A DNA stretch of 34,796 nt from SAT2750 sp963581185 (GCA_963581185.1 CAUZOB010000023.1:1-34796); one strand, 5' to 3'; shown: positions 25,111 through 33,875, counted from the stretch's first letter. The notes: generated by a model from the letters alone, not told the origin. Translations and numbers: made by a program.

Positions 25111-26471
25111 AAAAGTGTGCGTTCCCAGCCGGGGACGAGTTTCCTCATTGTGGCGGCGTCATCCCGCTCGTGCATCTTGCACTTCAGATAGGTCTCCTCC
25201 GCCCTGGCCAACTTGTCCTCGTCAAGAATCACACCCAATCCGGGTCCGCTGGGGATTGGCAGGCGGCCGTTGGTAAACGCAAAGTTGTCGCCCTGGATGA
25301 TGTCGGCACCTTCAATCAGCCAGGGGTAATGTGTGTCGCTGGCGGACGTGAGTTCTGGAGTGACGGCTGCCACGTGAATCATGGCGGCCATGGAGATCCC
25401 GGCATGGTTGTTACTATGCTGACTCAATTCCCACTTCATCACCTTTGCCAGGTGGCCGAGTGCCTGGCAGGCAGTAATGCCGCCCCAGAAGTGATGATCA
25501 CAGAGCACGACATCGACGGGCTGGTTTTTTACTGCCGCCGGAATGTGAGCAAAACTTGTCACGCATGAGTTGGTGCTGAGTCGCAGTCCTGTTTCCCTGC
25601 GTACATGCCCCATCGCCTCTTGGCCGGCCACCGGATCTTCATAGTAGTCCAGCGGCAGGGACTTGAGTTGTTCTGCTATGCGCAATGCTGTTGCGATCGT
25701 CCAGCGGCCGTTCGGGTCGATGCGAAGAGGCGCCTTTCCATCGAAGCGGCTGTTGATAAGCTGCAGGGCTTCCAGCTCCTGCTGCGGTGAAAATACGCCT
25801 GCCTTGAGTTTTTGGACGCGAAATCCCCACTTCTGATGAAACCGCCAGGCCATCTCTGCCATCGCTTCGGGAGTACGAACTTCCCCCCAGTCATCCAGCG
25901 ACTTGGCACCCTGGCCGCGGCCATCGACAATCCGCTCGTCCGCCAGCACAACGGGATGATCGGCGGCGTAGCGATAGAACAGGTAGGCTGCGAATTCGGG
26001 ATCCTCCCGCAAGGGGCCGCCCATCAAATCGCAGATGCGTCGATTCGTCGCCTTTCCGATAGCATCCAGGCAGGCCACTTCGATGGCCGTGTATGCTCGC
26101 TCCGGCAGGGCAAACTCACCCAGACCGAAATTACGGTAGGCCAGCACACTACGACCTAAAACGTGCGGATGACAGTTGAAGAGTTGATGGATCGTGTCCC
26201 GATTTCCGTAGGTCTCACCAACCCCAGTGATGCCCTCCTCAGTTTCAATTTGAACGATGGTGCGGAGGAAGTACGGTCCATGGCAACCACCGGCGGCCAG
26301 GATGGGCGGATCGGGCAGGGCAATCGGCGTCACCTTGACGCTCTTGATCCGCAATTCCTGACGGTTGCGACGGCGGCCCGCCAGCAGCAGTTGGTCCAGT
26401 GGTGTCCAGGTGGCAAGACCACTCGCGGCCGCTGCGCGGAAAAGAAATTGGCGTCGGCTTGGCTGTGGCAT
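25107..26471 (-). CDS. Tat-exported enolase-superfamily enzyme, glucarate dehydratase-like
   Basis: 454 residues. The N-terminus is a twin-arginine signal (PSRRQFLFRAAAASGLA, Arg6-Arg7). The mandelate racemase/muconate lactonizing fold follows: N-terminal capping domain to about 160, then the barrel. Catalytic residues match glucarate dehydratase in order and spacing: KLK with Lys221 and Lys223, Asp252 (RIDPNG), Glu278 (YYEDP), Asn301 (STN), Asp325 (LCDHHFWGG), His352 (QHSNNHAG) and Asp379. This set dehydrates glucarate or a related acid sugar by proton abstraction with Mg2+. Export of such an enzyme is unusual; the Tat signal means it folds in the cytoplasm and may act in the periplasm or be anchored. 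It is first in a two-gene operon with the M20 gene. Confident in the superfamily, moderate on the exact substrate. Confidence 0.88.
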   Translation of the reverse strand: MPQPSRRQFLFRAAAASGLATWTPLDQLLLAGRRRNRQELRIKSVKVTPIALPDPPILAAGGCHGPYFLRTIVQIETEEGITGVGETYGNRDTIHQLFNCHPHVLGRSVLAYRNFGLGEFALPERAYTAIEVACLDAIGKATNRRICDLMGGPLREDPEFAAYLFYRYAADHPVVLADERIVDGRGQGAKSLDDWGEVRTPEAMAEMAWRFHQKWGFRVQKLKAGVFSPQQELEALQLINSRFDGKAPLRIDPNGRWTIATALRIAEQLKSLPLDYYEDPVAGQEAMGHVRRETGLRLSTNSCVTSFAHIPAAVKNQPVDVVLCDHHFWGGITACQALGHLAKVMKWELSQHSNNHAGISMAAMIHVAAVTPELTSASDTHYPWLIEGADIIQGDNFAFTNGRLPIPSGPGLGVILDEDKLARAEETYLKCKMHERDDAATMRKLVPGWERTLF

Positions 26472-26803
26472 CGCTGGTCGCCCCGCTGGCGGTCCGTGTG
26501 CTGGTATTTTCCGCGTGGAGACAGTGTACCAGATCAGCTAGCTATTCGTCCGCCGCGTCGCGGTGAAGGACCTTTGACCCCTATTCTGTAGTCTGTAACC
26601 GCAAACTACCCGCTGCCGGCACAATCGTCGCAACCGGTACCAGCCACTCGGTTTTCCTTGTTCCACTGGTTCGCCTAACTGTCAGCTTCTGGCAACTGAG
26701 CTGCATGCTGCTGAGATTTCCCTTCCCTCGCCGATATTAAAAGTGGCGGGAAAGTGCCCCCTTTGTCCGCCCTATTCTGTGCCCCGCAAAGGAATGTTGG
26801 CAT
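26472..26803. other. Divergent intergenic region with an imperfect direct repeat
   Basis: 332 bases between the glucarate-dehydratase-like gene (minus) and the WD40 gene (plus), with no supported gene. On the minus strand TGG-TACACT at about 26531-26523 looks like an extended -10, 52 bases before the dehydratase start. Two copies of CCTTTG, a short gap, then CCTATTCTGT lie at about 26570-26588 and 26760-26780. The second copy is just upstream of AAAGGA (26788-26793), the ribosome binding site of the WD40 gene. No RNA gene or terminator was seen. Confidence 0.45.
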
Positions 26804-27856
26804 ATGTCGGTTCGACGACATCCACCCACACTGCGCACCCTGTTTACCTGGTTGCCACTCGCCGCGGTGATGATATCGCCAGCTCTCGCTGCGCCTCCGG
26901 CCTGGCCACCGCTGATCGCTGGACAAACCACCAGCGTGCGGCCGGTGATCAGTTCAGTCGCCCTGTCGCCCGACGGGACCCAGTTGGTAACGGCCGGGGA
27001 TGACCACCTGGTTCGAACCTGGAGCTTGGTCACAGGTGAGCACCTGCAGACATTGCGAGGTCATCGTGATTGGGTGCGGTCTGCCTGTTTTACGCCGGAT
27101 GGTCAGACAATCATCAGTGGTGGCAATGACAAGCGTCTGATCAGCTGGTCGTTGGCCAGTGGAAGCCAGCAGGAATTGCCCGCTCCCGGATTTGCTGTCG
27201 CGCGGCTGGCAATCTCCCCTGCGGGCGATCGACTGGCGGTCGCCGGATTTGCTGACCGCGTCCTGGTCTATGACGTGCCGCAACGAACGATTCTTCAACG
27301 CCTCGTGACCGGCTGCCCCGATATGCGTGCGATAAGCTTCTCCGCAGATGGAAAACAGTTGGCGGCTGCCGGTCGCGACGGCCGAATCCTGCTCTGGGAC
27401 CTGGCCAGTGGAGAACTGCTGGCCGACCCTCGCTGGCACGGCCGGCGAGTTCGTGACCTGGTATTCAGCCCTGATGGCAGCACGATCTACTCGGTTGCCG
27501 AAGACCGCACCTTGCACGCCTGGAACCTGCTGGATGTTGACCGCGGATTCACACTCACTCTGGGACCCGGAAAAGCAATGGCGATCGCTCTTTGTGGTCC
27601 TAAGCATGTCGCCACCGCCGGTAGCGATAACCAGATTCGCATCTGGGACATTGAAGGTCGACGTCTGGAAACGGTCTTGCGAGGACATACGGGCAGTGTC
27701 GCCACGCTGGCGGCAGGTAAGAATCGCCTAATCTCGGCCGGCTTCGACACGACTGTTCGCAGCTGGAATATCCAGCCTGGTGAATCCCGTCCAATCTTGT
27801 CGGCACAACGCCAGCCGCCCGAGGCAGATGAGCGGCAGACGGGAGGGAATCGGTAA
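26804..27856 (+). CDS. Secreted WD40-repeat protein
   Basis: 350 residues. A signal peptide is visible (basic start, hydrophobic TLFTWLPLAAVMISPALA, cleavage near 29). The mature part is a single WD40 propeller with clear blades: VALSPDGTQLVTAGDDHLVRTW, CFTPDGQTIISGGNDKRLISW, ISFSADGKQLAAAGRDGRILLW, VFSPDGSTIYSVAEDRTLHAW, VATAGSDNQIRIW and LISAGFDTTVRSW, plus one weaker blade (LAVAGFADRVLVY). Seven blades in all is a plausible count. AAAGGA at 26788-26793 supports the start. No enzyme domain, so it is probably a protein-protein interaction platform outside the cytoplasm. It ends two bases before the start of the large LEPR-XLL surface protein, so they are very likely co-translated and may interact. 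Partner unknown. Confidence 0.9.
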   Translation: MSVRRHPPTLRTLFTWLPLAAVMISPALAAPPAWPPLIAGQTTSVRPVISSVALSPDGTQLVTAGDDHLVRTWSLVTGEHLQTLRGHRDWVRSACFTPDGQTIISGGNDKRLISWSLASGSQQELPAPGFAVARLAISPAGDRLAVAGFADRVLVYDVPQRTILQRLVTGCPDMRAISFSADGKQLAAAGRDGRILLWDLASGELLADPRWHGRRVRDLVFSPDGSTIYSVAEDRTLHAWNLLDVDRGFTLTLGPGKAMAIALCGPKHVATAGSDNQIRIWDIEGRRLETVLRGHTGSVATLAAGKNRLISAGFDTTVRSWNIQPGESRPILSAQRQPPEADERQTGGNR

Positions 27857-27858
27857 CA

Positions 27859-30800
27859 ATGTTTCGATTCCTGAAAAGACGCCGTCATTCATTTGATCAC
27901 GTCGGTCGCCGTGAGCTGCGACGCTGTGGTTTTGAGCAGATGGAACCCCGCCTGCTGCTGACCGCAGAAATGCTGGTCATGGGGGCTGTCTACATTGAGC
28001 AGGACGTCGGCTCAGACATGCAGGGGGACCTGGTCCAGTTGTCGTTTGTGGGTGGAGCATCTGGGACTGAACTCCAGCGAGTTGTGATTGGTGACGCCGG
28101 GGGCACGGCGAGCATCCTCTTCGATACGCAGGCTGGCGGCATTGGAGTCGATGGCTGGATCGAACCACAGATTGTCTGGATGGAAACTCGCGATCCCGAT
28201 GCCAGCGCTGAATTGCTTGCTGAGGATGGATCGGGCCAGCTTATCGTTGAGTTGAATCGCTTTCATGCGGGCGACCGACTGGCCATCCTGGTTGATGTGG
28301 ATGAAGTTGAAGTCCCCGACGAGAGCCAGTCCGTGGTGGGTATCAATGACGGACTCGATCCAATTGCCTCGGGTGTTGAATTTCAGGGAGTTCCGCTGGT
28401 AGCCTCATTTTCTGCTGACCATTACCAGTCGACCGACCTCGCCGGCGAATTTCGAAATGCCTACGACGTGCTGTTGGTAGACAGCGGGCTCGATCTGCCG
28501 GCCGACAACGAGGGTGGTCTGCGGGATCGCACCGCTGGTGTCGTAACGACTGGAAGCCAGCGGGGAATCCCCGTGACTCTGGCCGGTTCGGTTTACCTCG
28601 ATAAGGATGCGGATCTGGAACGTGATCCGGAAGATGCGGGGATTGCCAACGTGGCCATTGAACTGTGGCGGCAACTGGGGGACATGGACCTGCCGACAGG
28701 CCAACTGGCCTGGACGGACAGCGATGGTTACTACCACTTTGACGAGGAGCTCGATCTGCCGACCGGTGTCTATCAACTTCGGCAGCAACAGCCAGATGGT
28801 CTGCTCAGTCTGGCTGGTATTCCAGGCCAGGTGAGCGGTCGACAGGTGGGAGCCGTACTGGATGGAAACCCAAACATCCTGGCAGAGATCGAATTGAACG
28901 AAGGGGGACTGGCAGCCCAGGACTATGACTTCGTTGAAACTATGTCGGCGGTCATTCGGGGACGAGTTGAGCTGCTTGGAGATGTGGAAGGTTCCGGAGC
29001 GGTTCAGCCGATGAGCGACGTCAGGCTGCTATTGTTTGATGCTGCAGGTCAGGCTATCGCTGAAACGCTGACAAGTGACGCTGGCGAGTACCGGTTTGAC
29101 GATCTTTGGCCGGGCGTCTACGCGGTGGCCGAGGTTGTCCCGGCCGGTGTATTTGCGGGAAAGGCCCAGGTTGGTTTTGTGGCCGACATTGAGATGGGTT
29201 ATGAAGACTCCGCAACGTTGTTGTCTGGAATCGAGTTGGTCGGCGGAGATCAGGGCAGCAACTATGACTTTGTCAATCTTGCCCCTGTGACGCTGTCCGG
29301 TTACGTCTTCCAGGATGGCCAGCGGATTGTGCTGGATGAAACGCAAGTGTCAGCAGATATCCGACTCGCGAGCGACGGCCTGCGCACGCCAGACGACCAG
29401 GCAATCCCCGGTGTCGTGATCGAGTTACTGGCTGGTTCCAGCGGCGCCGCGGTGCTGGGCCAGGACCTGTTGCCGGCTTACTTTGCCGACGGTCCGGTTG
29501 TCGTGACCAGCGCGACCGATGGTTTCTACCAGTTTGCCGGACTGCCACCAGGACGTTACATGCTGCAGGAAACTCAGCCGGCGGGATGGATCGACGGGCA
29601 CGATAGCGTCGGCACGGCAGGGGGGACGCAGAGGGAGAATTCACAATCGGTCAGTTCGACATTCATTGCTGGTGCCGACAGTGACCGGATCTCCGAAATC
29701 GATCTGAAGCCCGGTCAGGATGCCCGCGAGTACAACTTCAGCGAATTGAAAGTGCAGACGATTCCAGCACCGCTACCATTTGAGCCTCCTCAGACAATTC
29801 CTGCTGCGACTCCGATAGACCTGACGTCGCTCAAATTGCCACCCGCCTTCGTGGTCTCACTGATACCACCGTCGCGACCACAAACTGATACCGGTTGGTC
29901 TCTGCGGATGCAGGGTAGCAGCTCCGGCCAACTCGCCTTGTCGTGGCATTTGAGTGTGATTAACGCTGGAGCACCTCGCTGGCAAGCAGCCATTGCGGGC
30001 CAGCCAGGTCTGATGCCGGTCGCCGCGGTGGATCCCTGGGGCGGAATGACGGTGGCCGATGGCACCTGGCAGCTGGGAAAACTTGAGCCAGGCCGTGGGG
30101 CGGTGGATGTCGTAGCTCGCATGCTGGAGATGGGATTGGTCGGGGCAGTGCCGGTGGCAGGTGACTTCAATGGGGACGGCGTGGCGGAAATCGGTATCTA
30201 CCATGCCGGCACGTGGTACCTGGACATGAATGGCAATGGTCGCTGGGATGACGACGACCTCTGGGCTGAATTGGGTGAACAATCCGATATGCCCGTGGTC
30301 GGCGATTGGGACGGCGATGGCAAGGACGACATTGGAGTGTTAGGTAGGCGCCAGCCGGGTGATCTGGCAGCCAGTGCGGTCGATCCTGGATTACCTGATC
30401 CCGACAACGAGACGCTCGAGCAGCCGAAGAATATTCCACCCGCAATGGACGAAGCCAGCAGTACGCGGCGAGTCATGCAAAGCTCTCGAGAGGGGACCGT
30501 CAGGTTGGACGTGGTTGACCATGTGTTTGAGTACGGCGGGAGAGGTGATGTGCCGGTGGCCGGAGACTGGAATGGCGACGGCGTGGATACCATTGGCGTC
30601 TTTCGGGATGGCCAGTGGTTGATGGATTCGGATGGGGATGGTCACCTGACCGAGCAGGACAGGACGATCGAGTTCGGCCAGCCGGGTGACATTCCACTGG
30701 TCGGCGATTGGGACGGCGATGGCGTAGATCAGGTCGGATTGTATCGCCAGGGTCGCTGGATTCTCGACAGCAACCAGGACGGTCGGTTGGATAACGTCGA

Positions 30801-30933
30801 CCGGGTGTTTGAGATGGGCAATTGTGCCGATCGACCGGTCGTTGGAGATTGGGACGGCGATGGGATGGATGATCCCGCTATCTACCAGCCCAACGAAAGT
30901 GTTGCCGATCCGTCGAACGATCCGGATGCCTGA
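27859..30933 (+). CDS. Large surface protein: LEPR-XLL signal, SdrD-B-like domains, calcium-loop repeats
   Basis: 1024 residues. The N-terminus has a basic stretch then FEQMEPRLLLTAEML, the planctomycete LEPR-XLL export motif (here MEPRLLL at 28-34). Three SdrD-B/Cna-B-like beta-sandwich domains follow at about 235-360, 360-475 and 475-635, each ending in a YDFVE/YDFVN/YNFSE strand and showing SDGYYHFDE, SDAGEYRFDDLWPG or TDGFYQFAGLPPG. A proline-rich linker (about 635-675) leads to a C-terminal region with five FG-GAP/integrin-like units (about 765-1015) of the form PVVGDWDGDGxDxIGxY...GxWxLDxxxDG, rich in calcium-type DxDxDG loops. No enzyme motif. It is probably a secreted or cell-surface adhesive or structural protein, co-translated with the WD40 gene. 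A GGAGG lies in the end of the WD40 gene. Confidence 0.9.
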   Translation: MFRFLKRRRHSFDHVGRRELRRCGFEQMEPRLLLTAEMLVMGAVYIEQDVGSDMQGDLVQLSFVGGASGTELQRVVIGDAGGTASILFDTQAGGIGVDGWIEPQIVWMETRDPDASAELLAEDGSGQLIVELNRFHAGDRLAILVDVDEVEVPDESQSVVGINDGLDPIASGVEFQGVPLVASFSADHYQSTDLAGEFRNAYDVLLVDSGLDLPADNEGGLRDRTAGVVTTGSQRGIPVTLAGSVYLDKDADLERDPEDAGIANVAIELWRQLGDMDLPTGQLAWTDSDGYYHFDEELDLPTGVYQLRQQQPDGLLSLAGIPGQVSGRQVGAVLDGNPNILAEIELNEGGLAAQDYDFVETMSAVIRGRVELLGDVEGSGAVQPMSDVRLLLFDAAGQAIAETLTSDAGEYRFDDLWPGVYAVAEVVPAGVFAGKAQVGFVADIEMGYEDSATLLSGIELVGGDQGSNYDFVNLAPVTLSGYVFQDGQRIVLDETQVSADIRLASDGLRTPDDQAIPGVVIELLAGSSGAAVLGQDLLPAYFADGPVVVTSATDGFYQFAGLPPGRYMLQETQPAGWIDGHDSVGTAGGTQRENSQSVSSTFIAGADSDRISEIDLKPGQDAREYNFSELKVQTIPAPLPFEPPQTIPAATPIDLTSLKLPPAFVVSLIPPSRPQTDTGWSLRMQGSSSGQLALSWHLSVINAGAPRWQAAIAGQPGLMPVAAVDPWGGMTVADGTWQLGKLEPGRGAVDVVARMLEMGLVGAVPVAGDFNGDGVAEIGIYHAGTWYLDMNGNGRWDDDDLWAELGEQSDMPVVGDWDGDGKDDIGVLGRRQPGDLAASAVDPGLPDPDNETLEQPKNIPPAMDEASSTRRVMQSSREGTVRLDVVDHVFEYGGRGDVPVAGDWNGDGVDTIGVFRDGQWLMDSDGDGHLTEQDRTIEFGQPGDIPLVGDWDGDGVDQVGLYRQGRWILDSNQDGRLDNVDRVFEMGNCADRPVVGDWDGDGMDDPAIYQPNESVADPSNDPDA
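30296..30863 (+). repeat. DNA-level repeats encoding the calcium-loop units
   Basis: A 26-base exact direct repeat occurs at 30296-30321 and 30698-30723, coding for the VGDWDGDG core. A 17-base part of it recurs at 30847-30863, and a diverged form lies near 30557-30580. This is identity between repeat units inside one gene, consistent with recent unit duplication or gene conversion. Confidence 0.75.
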
Positions 30934-30944
30934 TAAGTTAGCAT

Positions 30945-31115
30945 TCAGGATTCCCGCAACTTAACCGCCTCAGCTTGGAAGTCCTCAATCTCTTTCTCCA
31001 GTCGGCCAACCTCACCAGGTTCGTCGTCCTGCTGCCGGGCCCCGGAAAGTTGCAGTTGAAGTGACTGTAGCTTCTTGTGAATGACGCCGAGTCTCTTCTT
31101 GGCCTTCTTGTCCAT
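30945..31115 (-). CDS. Small lysine-rich coiled-coil protein, 56 residues
   Basis: 56 residues, ATG at 31113-31115 and TGA at 30945-30947. It begins MDKKAKKRLGVIHKKLQSLQ, continues through SGARQQDDEPGEVGRLEK and ends VKLRES. A basic N-terminal helix, a short acidic/proline break and a second charged helix give two short coiled-coil segments. No signal peptide. I recall near-identical small proteins in other planctomycete genomes but no function for them. A GAGAG stretch precedes the ATG, and CATAAT-like sequence upstream in the 155-base gap to cca may be a promoter. It is convergent with the surface protein gene, 11 bases from its stop. The regular heptad-like pattern and codon structure make a real gene likely despite its size. 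Confidence 0.7.
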   Translation of the reverse strand: MDKKAKKRLGVIHKKLQSLQLQLSGARQQDDEPGEVGRLEKEIEDFQAEAVKLRES

Positions 31116-31270
31116 CAATCGTCTCTCGTTGTCAGGGGCAAAGTAGCAGAGCGCATATTATGGTAGGCAAAGTATCGGCTGAAGCAAGTTGCCAGTCTGG
31201 ATGGGCGGGACAAAGTCGGGAACAGCTCGCAGGCCAAGTGAATTCAGCCGTTGTTCGCCAGCTTCGTTTG

Positions 31271-32521
31271 TCAGGCCTCGCTGGCAAGCTGCTTGGCCAG
31301 GTCGAGTGCCGACTGATGGTCCGAGATATCGCCGTCGAGCTGTGCGTTTCGAACTCTCTCCAGGATCACGCGGAACAATGGACCAGGCTGGATCTGGCAT
31401 TCGATCAGATCGTCGCCGCTGAGTAGAGCTGGCGGATTGAGCTGGTCGTCGGGAAGAGCAAGTTTCTGCCTGGCGAAGGTAAGGCACGCCGTGTCGAGGT
31501 CGTGGACGGTGGCATACGCACTGGCCAGGTCAACTAGCTGGTGGATGTGAGGTTCGATCAACAGCCGTTGGACCTGGGACCAGGGCTGCTGGTGGATCTC
31601 GAAAAATGCGGACCTGTTTTCAGTCAGCCAGACAATCGTGTCGGTGTCGACATTGGAGAATGTCAGGCGACGGGAGAGGTTGCGGATGGAGTCGGTGTCG
31701 GCTTCGGGAGCGAGTTGGTACCAGCAGGCAGTCATGACGACGGCAAAGGCTGGATTCTCGAGGTTGTCGGCCAGGTCGAAAAGCTGCTGCCAGGCTTCAT
31801 CATCTGCCGTGGACAGTTCGGGCACGATGTGGTGCCAGAGTCCGGTCGATTTGAGCAGCTGAAGACCCCTGTGACGATTCTCATCGGTCAGGATGCGACG
31901 CAGTTCCATGTGGATCCGCTCGGCACTGATGACGGTGATCTCGGCTGCCTGCTGCTCAATCGCCGCCATCGTTTGTGATTCAATTTCAAAATTGAGCGCC
32001 GCTGCGAATCGGACGGCACGGATAAGTCGCAAGCGATCTTCAGCGAATCGTTGCTGTGGATCACCAATGGCTCGGATGATACCTGCCTCGAGATCGGCTT
32101 GTCCTCCAACGTGGTCGATCGGCTCTTTGATCTCGTGATCGTAGAACATTCCGTTGATGGTAAAATCCCGACGGGCAGCATCTTCCTCGGCGCTGCAGAA
32201 GCTGACACTGTCGGGGTGGCGGCCGTCACTGTAGCTGGCATCCTGCCGGAACGTGGCTACTTCGATTGGCTTGCCGCCGTCCTTGGTGAGCACCATGATG
32301 ACGCCAAAAGCGGCTCCCACGGCGATTGTATTGTGGTGCCCGAACAACTCCCTGACCTGGGATGGCGTGGCACTGGTGGCGATGTCGATATCGGTCCACG
32401 GTTTACCCAGCAGGGTGTCACGCACGCAGCCTCCTGCCCAGAGTGCCTCGTGGCCGGCCTCGCGGAGCCGAGTTGTTATACTCTGCGCCTGCTCCGTGCT
32501 GGAAGTCGATCTGCCGTTCAT
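31271..32521 (-). CDS. cca: CCA-adding tRNA nucleotidyltransferase
   Basis: 416 residues, class II nucleotidyltransferase that completes the 3' CCA end of tRNAs using CTP and ATP. Motifs in order: WAGGCVRDTLLGKPWTDIDIAT with GG at 30-31, Arg34, Asp35 and the metal-binding Asp44 and Asp46; VATFRQDASYSDGRHPDSV; the RRDFTING flexible-loop motif at 117-124; and EDRLRLIRAVRFAA. A helical C-terminal half follows, with no HD domain. A close relative, poly(A) polymerase, cannot be wholly excluded, but the motif set and size fit a CCA enzyme. No strong ribosome binding site precedes the ATG. It follows the pilus secretin gene by 55 bases on the same strand, an association probably without functional meaning. 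Confidence 0.9.
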   Translation of the reverse strand: MNGRSTSSTEQAQSITTRLREAGHEALWAGGCVRDTLLGKPWTDIDIATSATPSQVRELFGHHNTIAVGAAFGVIMVLTKDGGKPIEVATFRQDASYSDGRHPDSVSFCSAEEDAARRDFTINGMFYDHEIKEPIDHVGGQADLEAGIIRAIGDPQQRFAEDRLRLIRAVRFAAALNFEIESQTMAAIEQQAAEITVISAERIHMELRRILTDENRHRGLQLLKSTGLWHHIVPELSTADDEAWQQLFDLADNLENPAFAVVMTACWYQLAPEADTDSIRNLSRRLTFSNVDTDTIVWLTENRSAFFEIHQQPWSQVQRLLIEPHIHQLVDLASAYATVHDLDTACLTFARQKLALPDDQLNPPALLSGDDLIECQIQPGPLFRVILERVRNAQLDGDISDHQSALDLAKQLASEA

Positions 32522-32576
32522 CTCGAAGGGTCACCGGTCTGCTAAGGGAAAGACTGGGTACTCTCCCTCTATTTAT

Positions 32577-33833
32577 TCAGAACGGGGGCTTGTCGGCAAC
32601 ACGTGCTGGCGTGGTAGAGCGAATTTCCGGCCGTACCAGGATCAACAGTTCGACGTTGTATGCCTGGTCGACGGTCGCCTGGAATGCCGGTCCCACGAGC
32701 GGGATGTCCTTGAGGACCGGCAGACCGGTCTGTGAACTTCGAGTTCGACCTTGTGGCATACCTTGCAGTACAAGAGTCTGGCCTGACTTCAAACGCATTG
32801 TCGCATCAGCCGCCCGAGTTCGAAAAGCTGGAATGGCGACATCCTCGTATTGCATTCTGGCCGACGTCGGAACCTCGATGATTTCGGGCTGGACACGTAT
32901 CTGAATGGCAGCTGGGTCGCTCGAGAGGGGTGTGATTTTTAGCTGCAGGCCGAATGGTTCGTATTGCAACGACGCCGGACCGCTCTTCTGGGGTAGCACG
33001 ACAGGATACTTCCCGCCCGAGTTGTAGGTCGCCGGGGTTCCGCTGACCGTTGCCAGTACGGGCTGGGCGATCACACGGGCAACGCCTGTTTCAAGTAATC
33101 GTGCCAGGGCATCGTGAAACGGATTGTCAGCATCCACCAACCCGACACGGACGGACTCTCTGGTTAACGGAGTTGCTGCGGTGTGGGTAATCTGGGTGTG
33201 GTCGGCGGCAGTCAGTCGGTCTTGCTGAGCCAGCCGTAGTGAAGGAAGGCCAGCGGATTCGGCGTCGGCGGAAGATATTTCAATGATCTGGGTGTGCAAT
33301 ATGATCACGGCCGCCGGCGTTACGGTCAATTTGTTGATCACGAGTGGCACGTGTCGACGTGCCAGCGCGCCGACCTGGTCCACGACAGCCTGGCTCGCCA
33401 CCGTACCCATCAATGTTACGCCTCCGCGAATATCATGGACCTCGACGGCCAATTCGGGGAAATGCTGGGACAAGACGTTCTGGAGGATCTGGCTATGAGC
33501 GAGCACGGTGATTTCCAGAGTCCGGACGGCGTTGGCCGATTCCCAGATAAACAGTTGTGTGGTGCCGGCCTGGCGAGCAATCACCATGAGTTGTTGTGGC
33601 GATTCGGCAGTCACGGTCAGGATACTGGGATCCTGGACGTAAACGCGGGGTGCTTTCACCGGCAGGATGACAGGCTGGCGTGTGTTGACAGTCATGGTCA
33701 GCGGGTGATGAGAGATGATTTGCAGCTTCTCGGCGGGCGCAGGCGGATCGGCCAAGGCTGCTGGCGGCGCCGACAGGAGCACCAGAACGAAGGCGAGAGA
33801 GAATACTGTCGGTAGCTGACAAGAAAAAGTCAT
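32577..33833 (-). CDS. Tad/Flp pilus secretin (CpaC/RcpA-like)
   Basis: 418 residues. Signal peptide with cleavage near 28 (ALA-DPP). Domains in order: the pilus-type N-terminal domain (about 36-110, LTMTVNTRQPVILPVKAPR and VYVQDPSILTVT), a BON-like domain (about 115-170, VEVHDIRGGVTLMGTVAS), then the secretin domain (about 205-405). The last ends with TGLPVLKDIPLVGPAFQA and VELLILVRPEI, the usual outer-membrane ring signature. It would form the outer-membrane channel for a Tad-type pilus. It is shorter than many type II secretins but normal for CpaC. It lies 42 bases after a CpaB-like gene, matching the cpaB-cpaC order. The rest of the Tad locus would lie to the right of the window. Confidence 0.9.
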   Translation of the reverse strand: MTFSCQLPTVFSLAFVLVLLSAPPAALADPPAPAEKLQIISHHPLTMTVNTRQPVILPVKAPRVYVQDPSILTVTAESPQQLMVIARQAGTTQLFIWESANAVRTLEITVLAHSQILQNVLSQHFPELAVEVHDIRGGVTLMGTVASQAVVDQVGALARRHVPLVINKLTVTPAAVIILHTQIIEISSADAESAGLPSLRLAQQDRLTAADHTQITHTAATPLTRESVRVGLVDADNPFHDALARLLETGVARVIAQPVLATVSGTPATYNSGGKYPVVLPQKSGPASLQYEPFGLQLKITPLSSDPAAIQIRVQPEIIEVPTSARMQYEDVAIPAFRTRAADATMRLKSGQTLVLQGMPQGRTRSSQTGLPVLKDIPLVGPAFQATVDQAYNVELLILVRPEIRSTTPARVADKPPF

Positions 33834-33875
33834 GATGGCATGCTGCTCGTAGAGAGTGTGAACAGTTGAGTTGGG

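Noticed and set aside
26742..26760. GTGGCGGGAAAGTGCC as a possible sigma54 promoter.
   Set aside because: The spacing between the GG and GC elements is one base short of the consensus.
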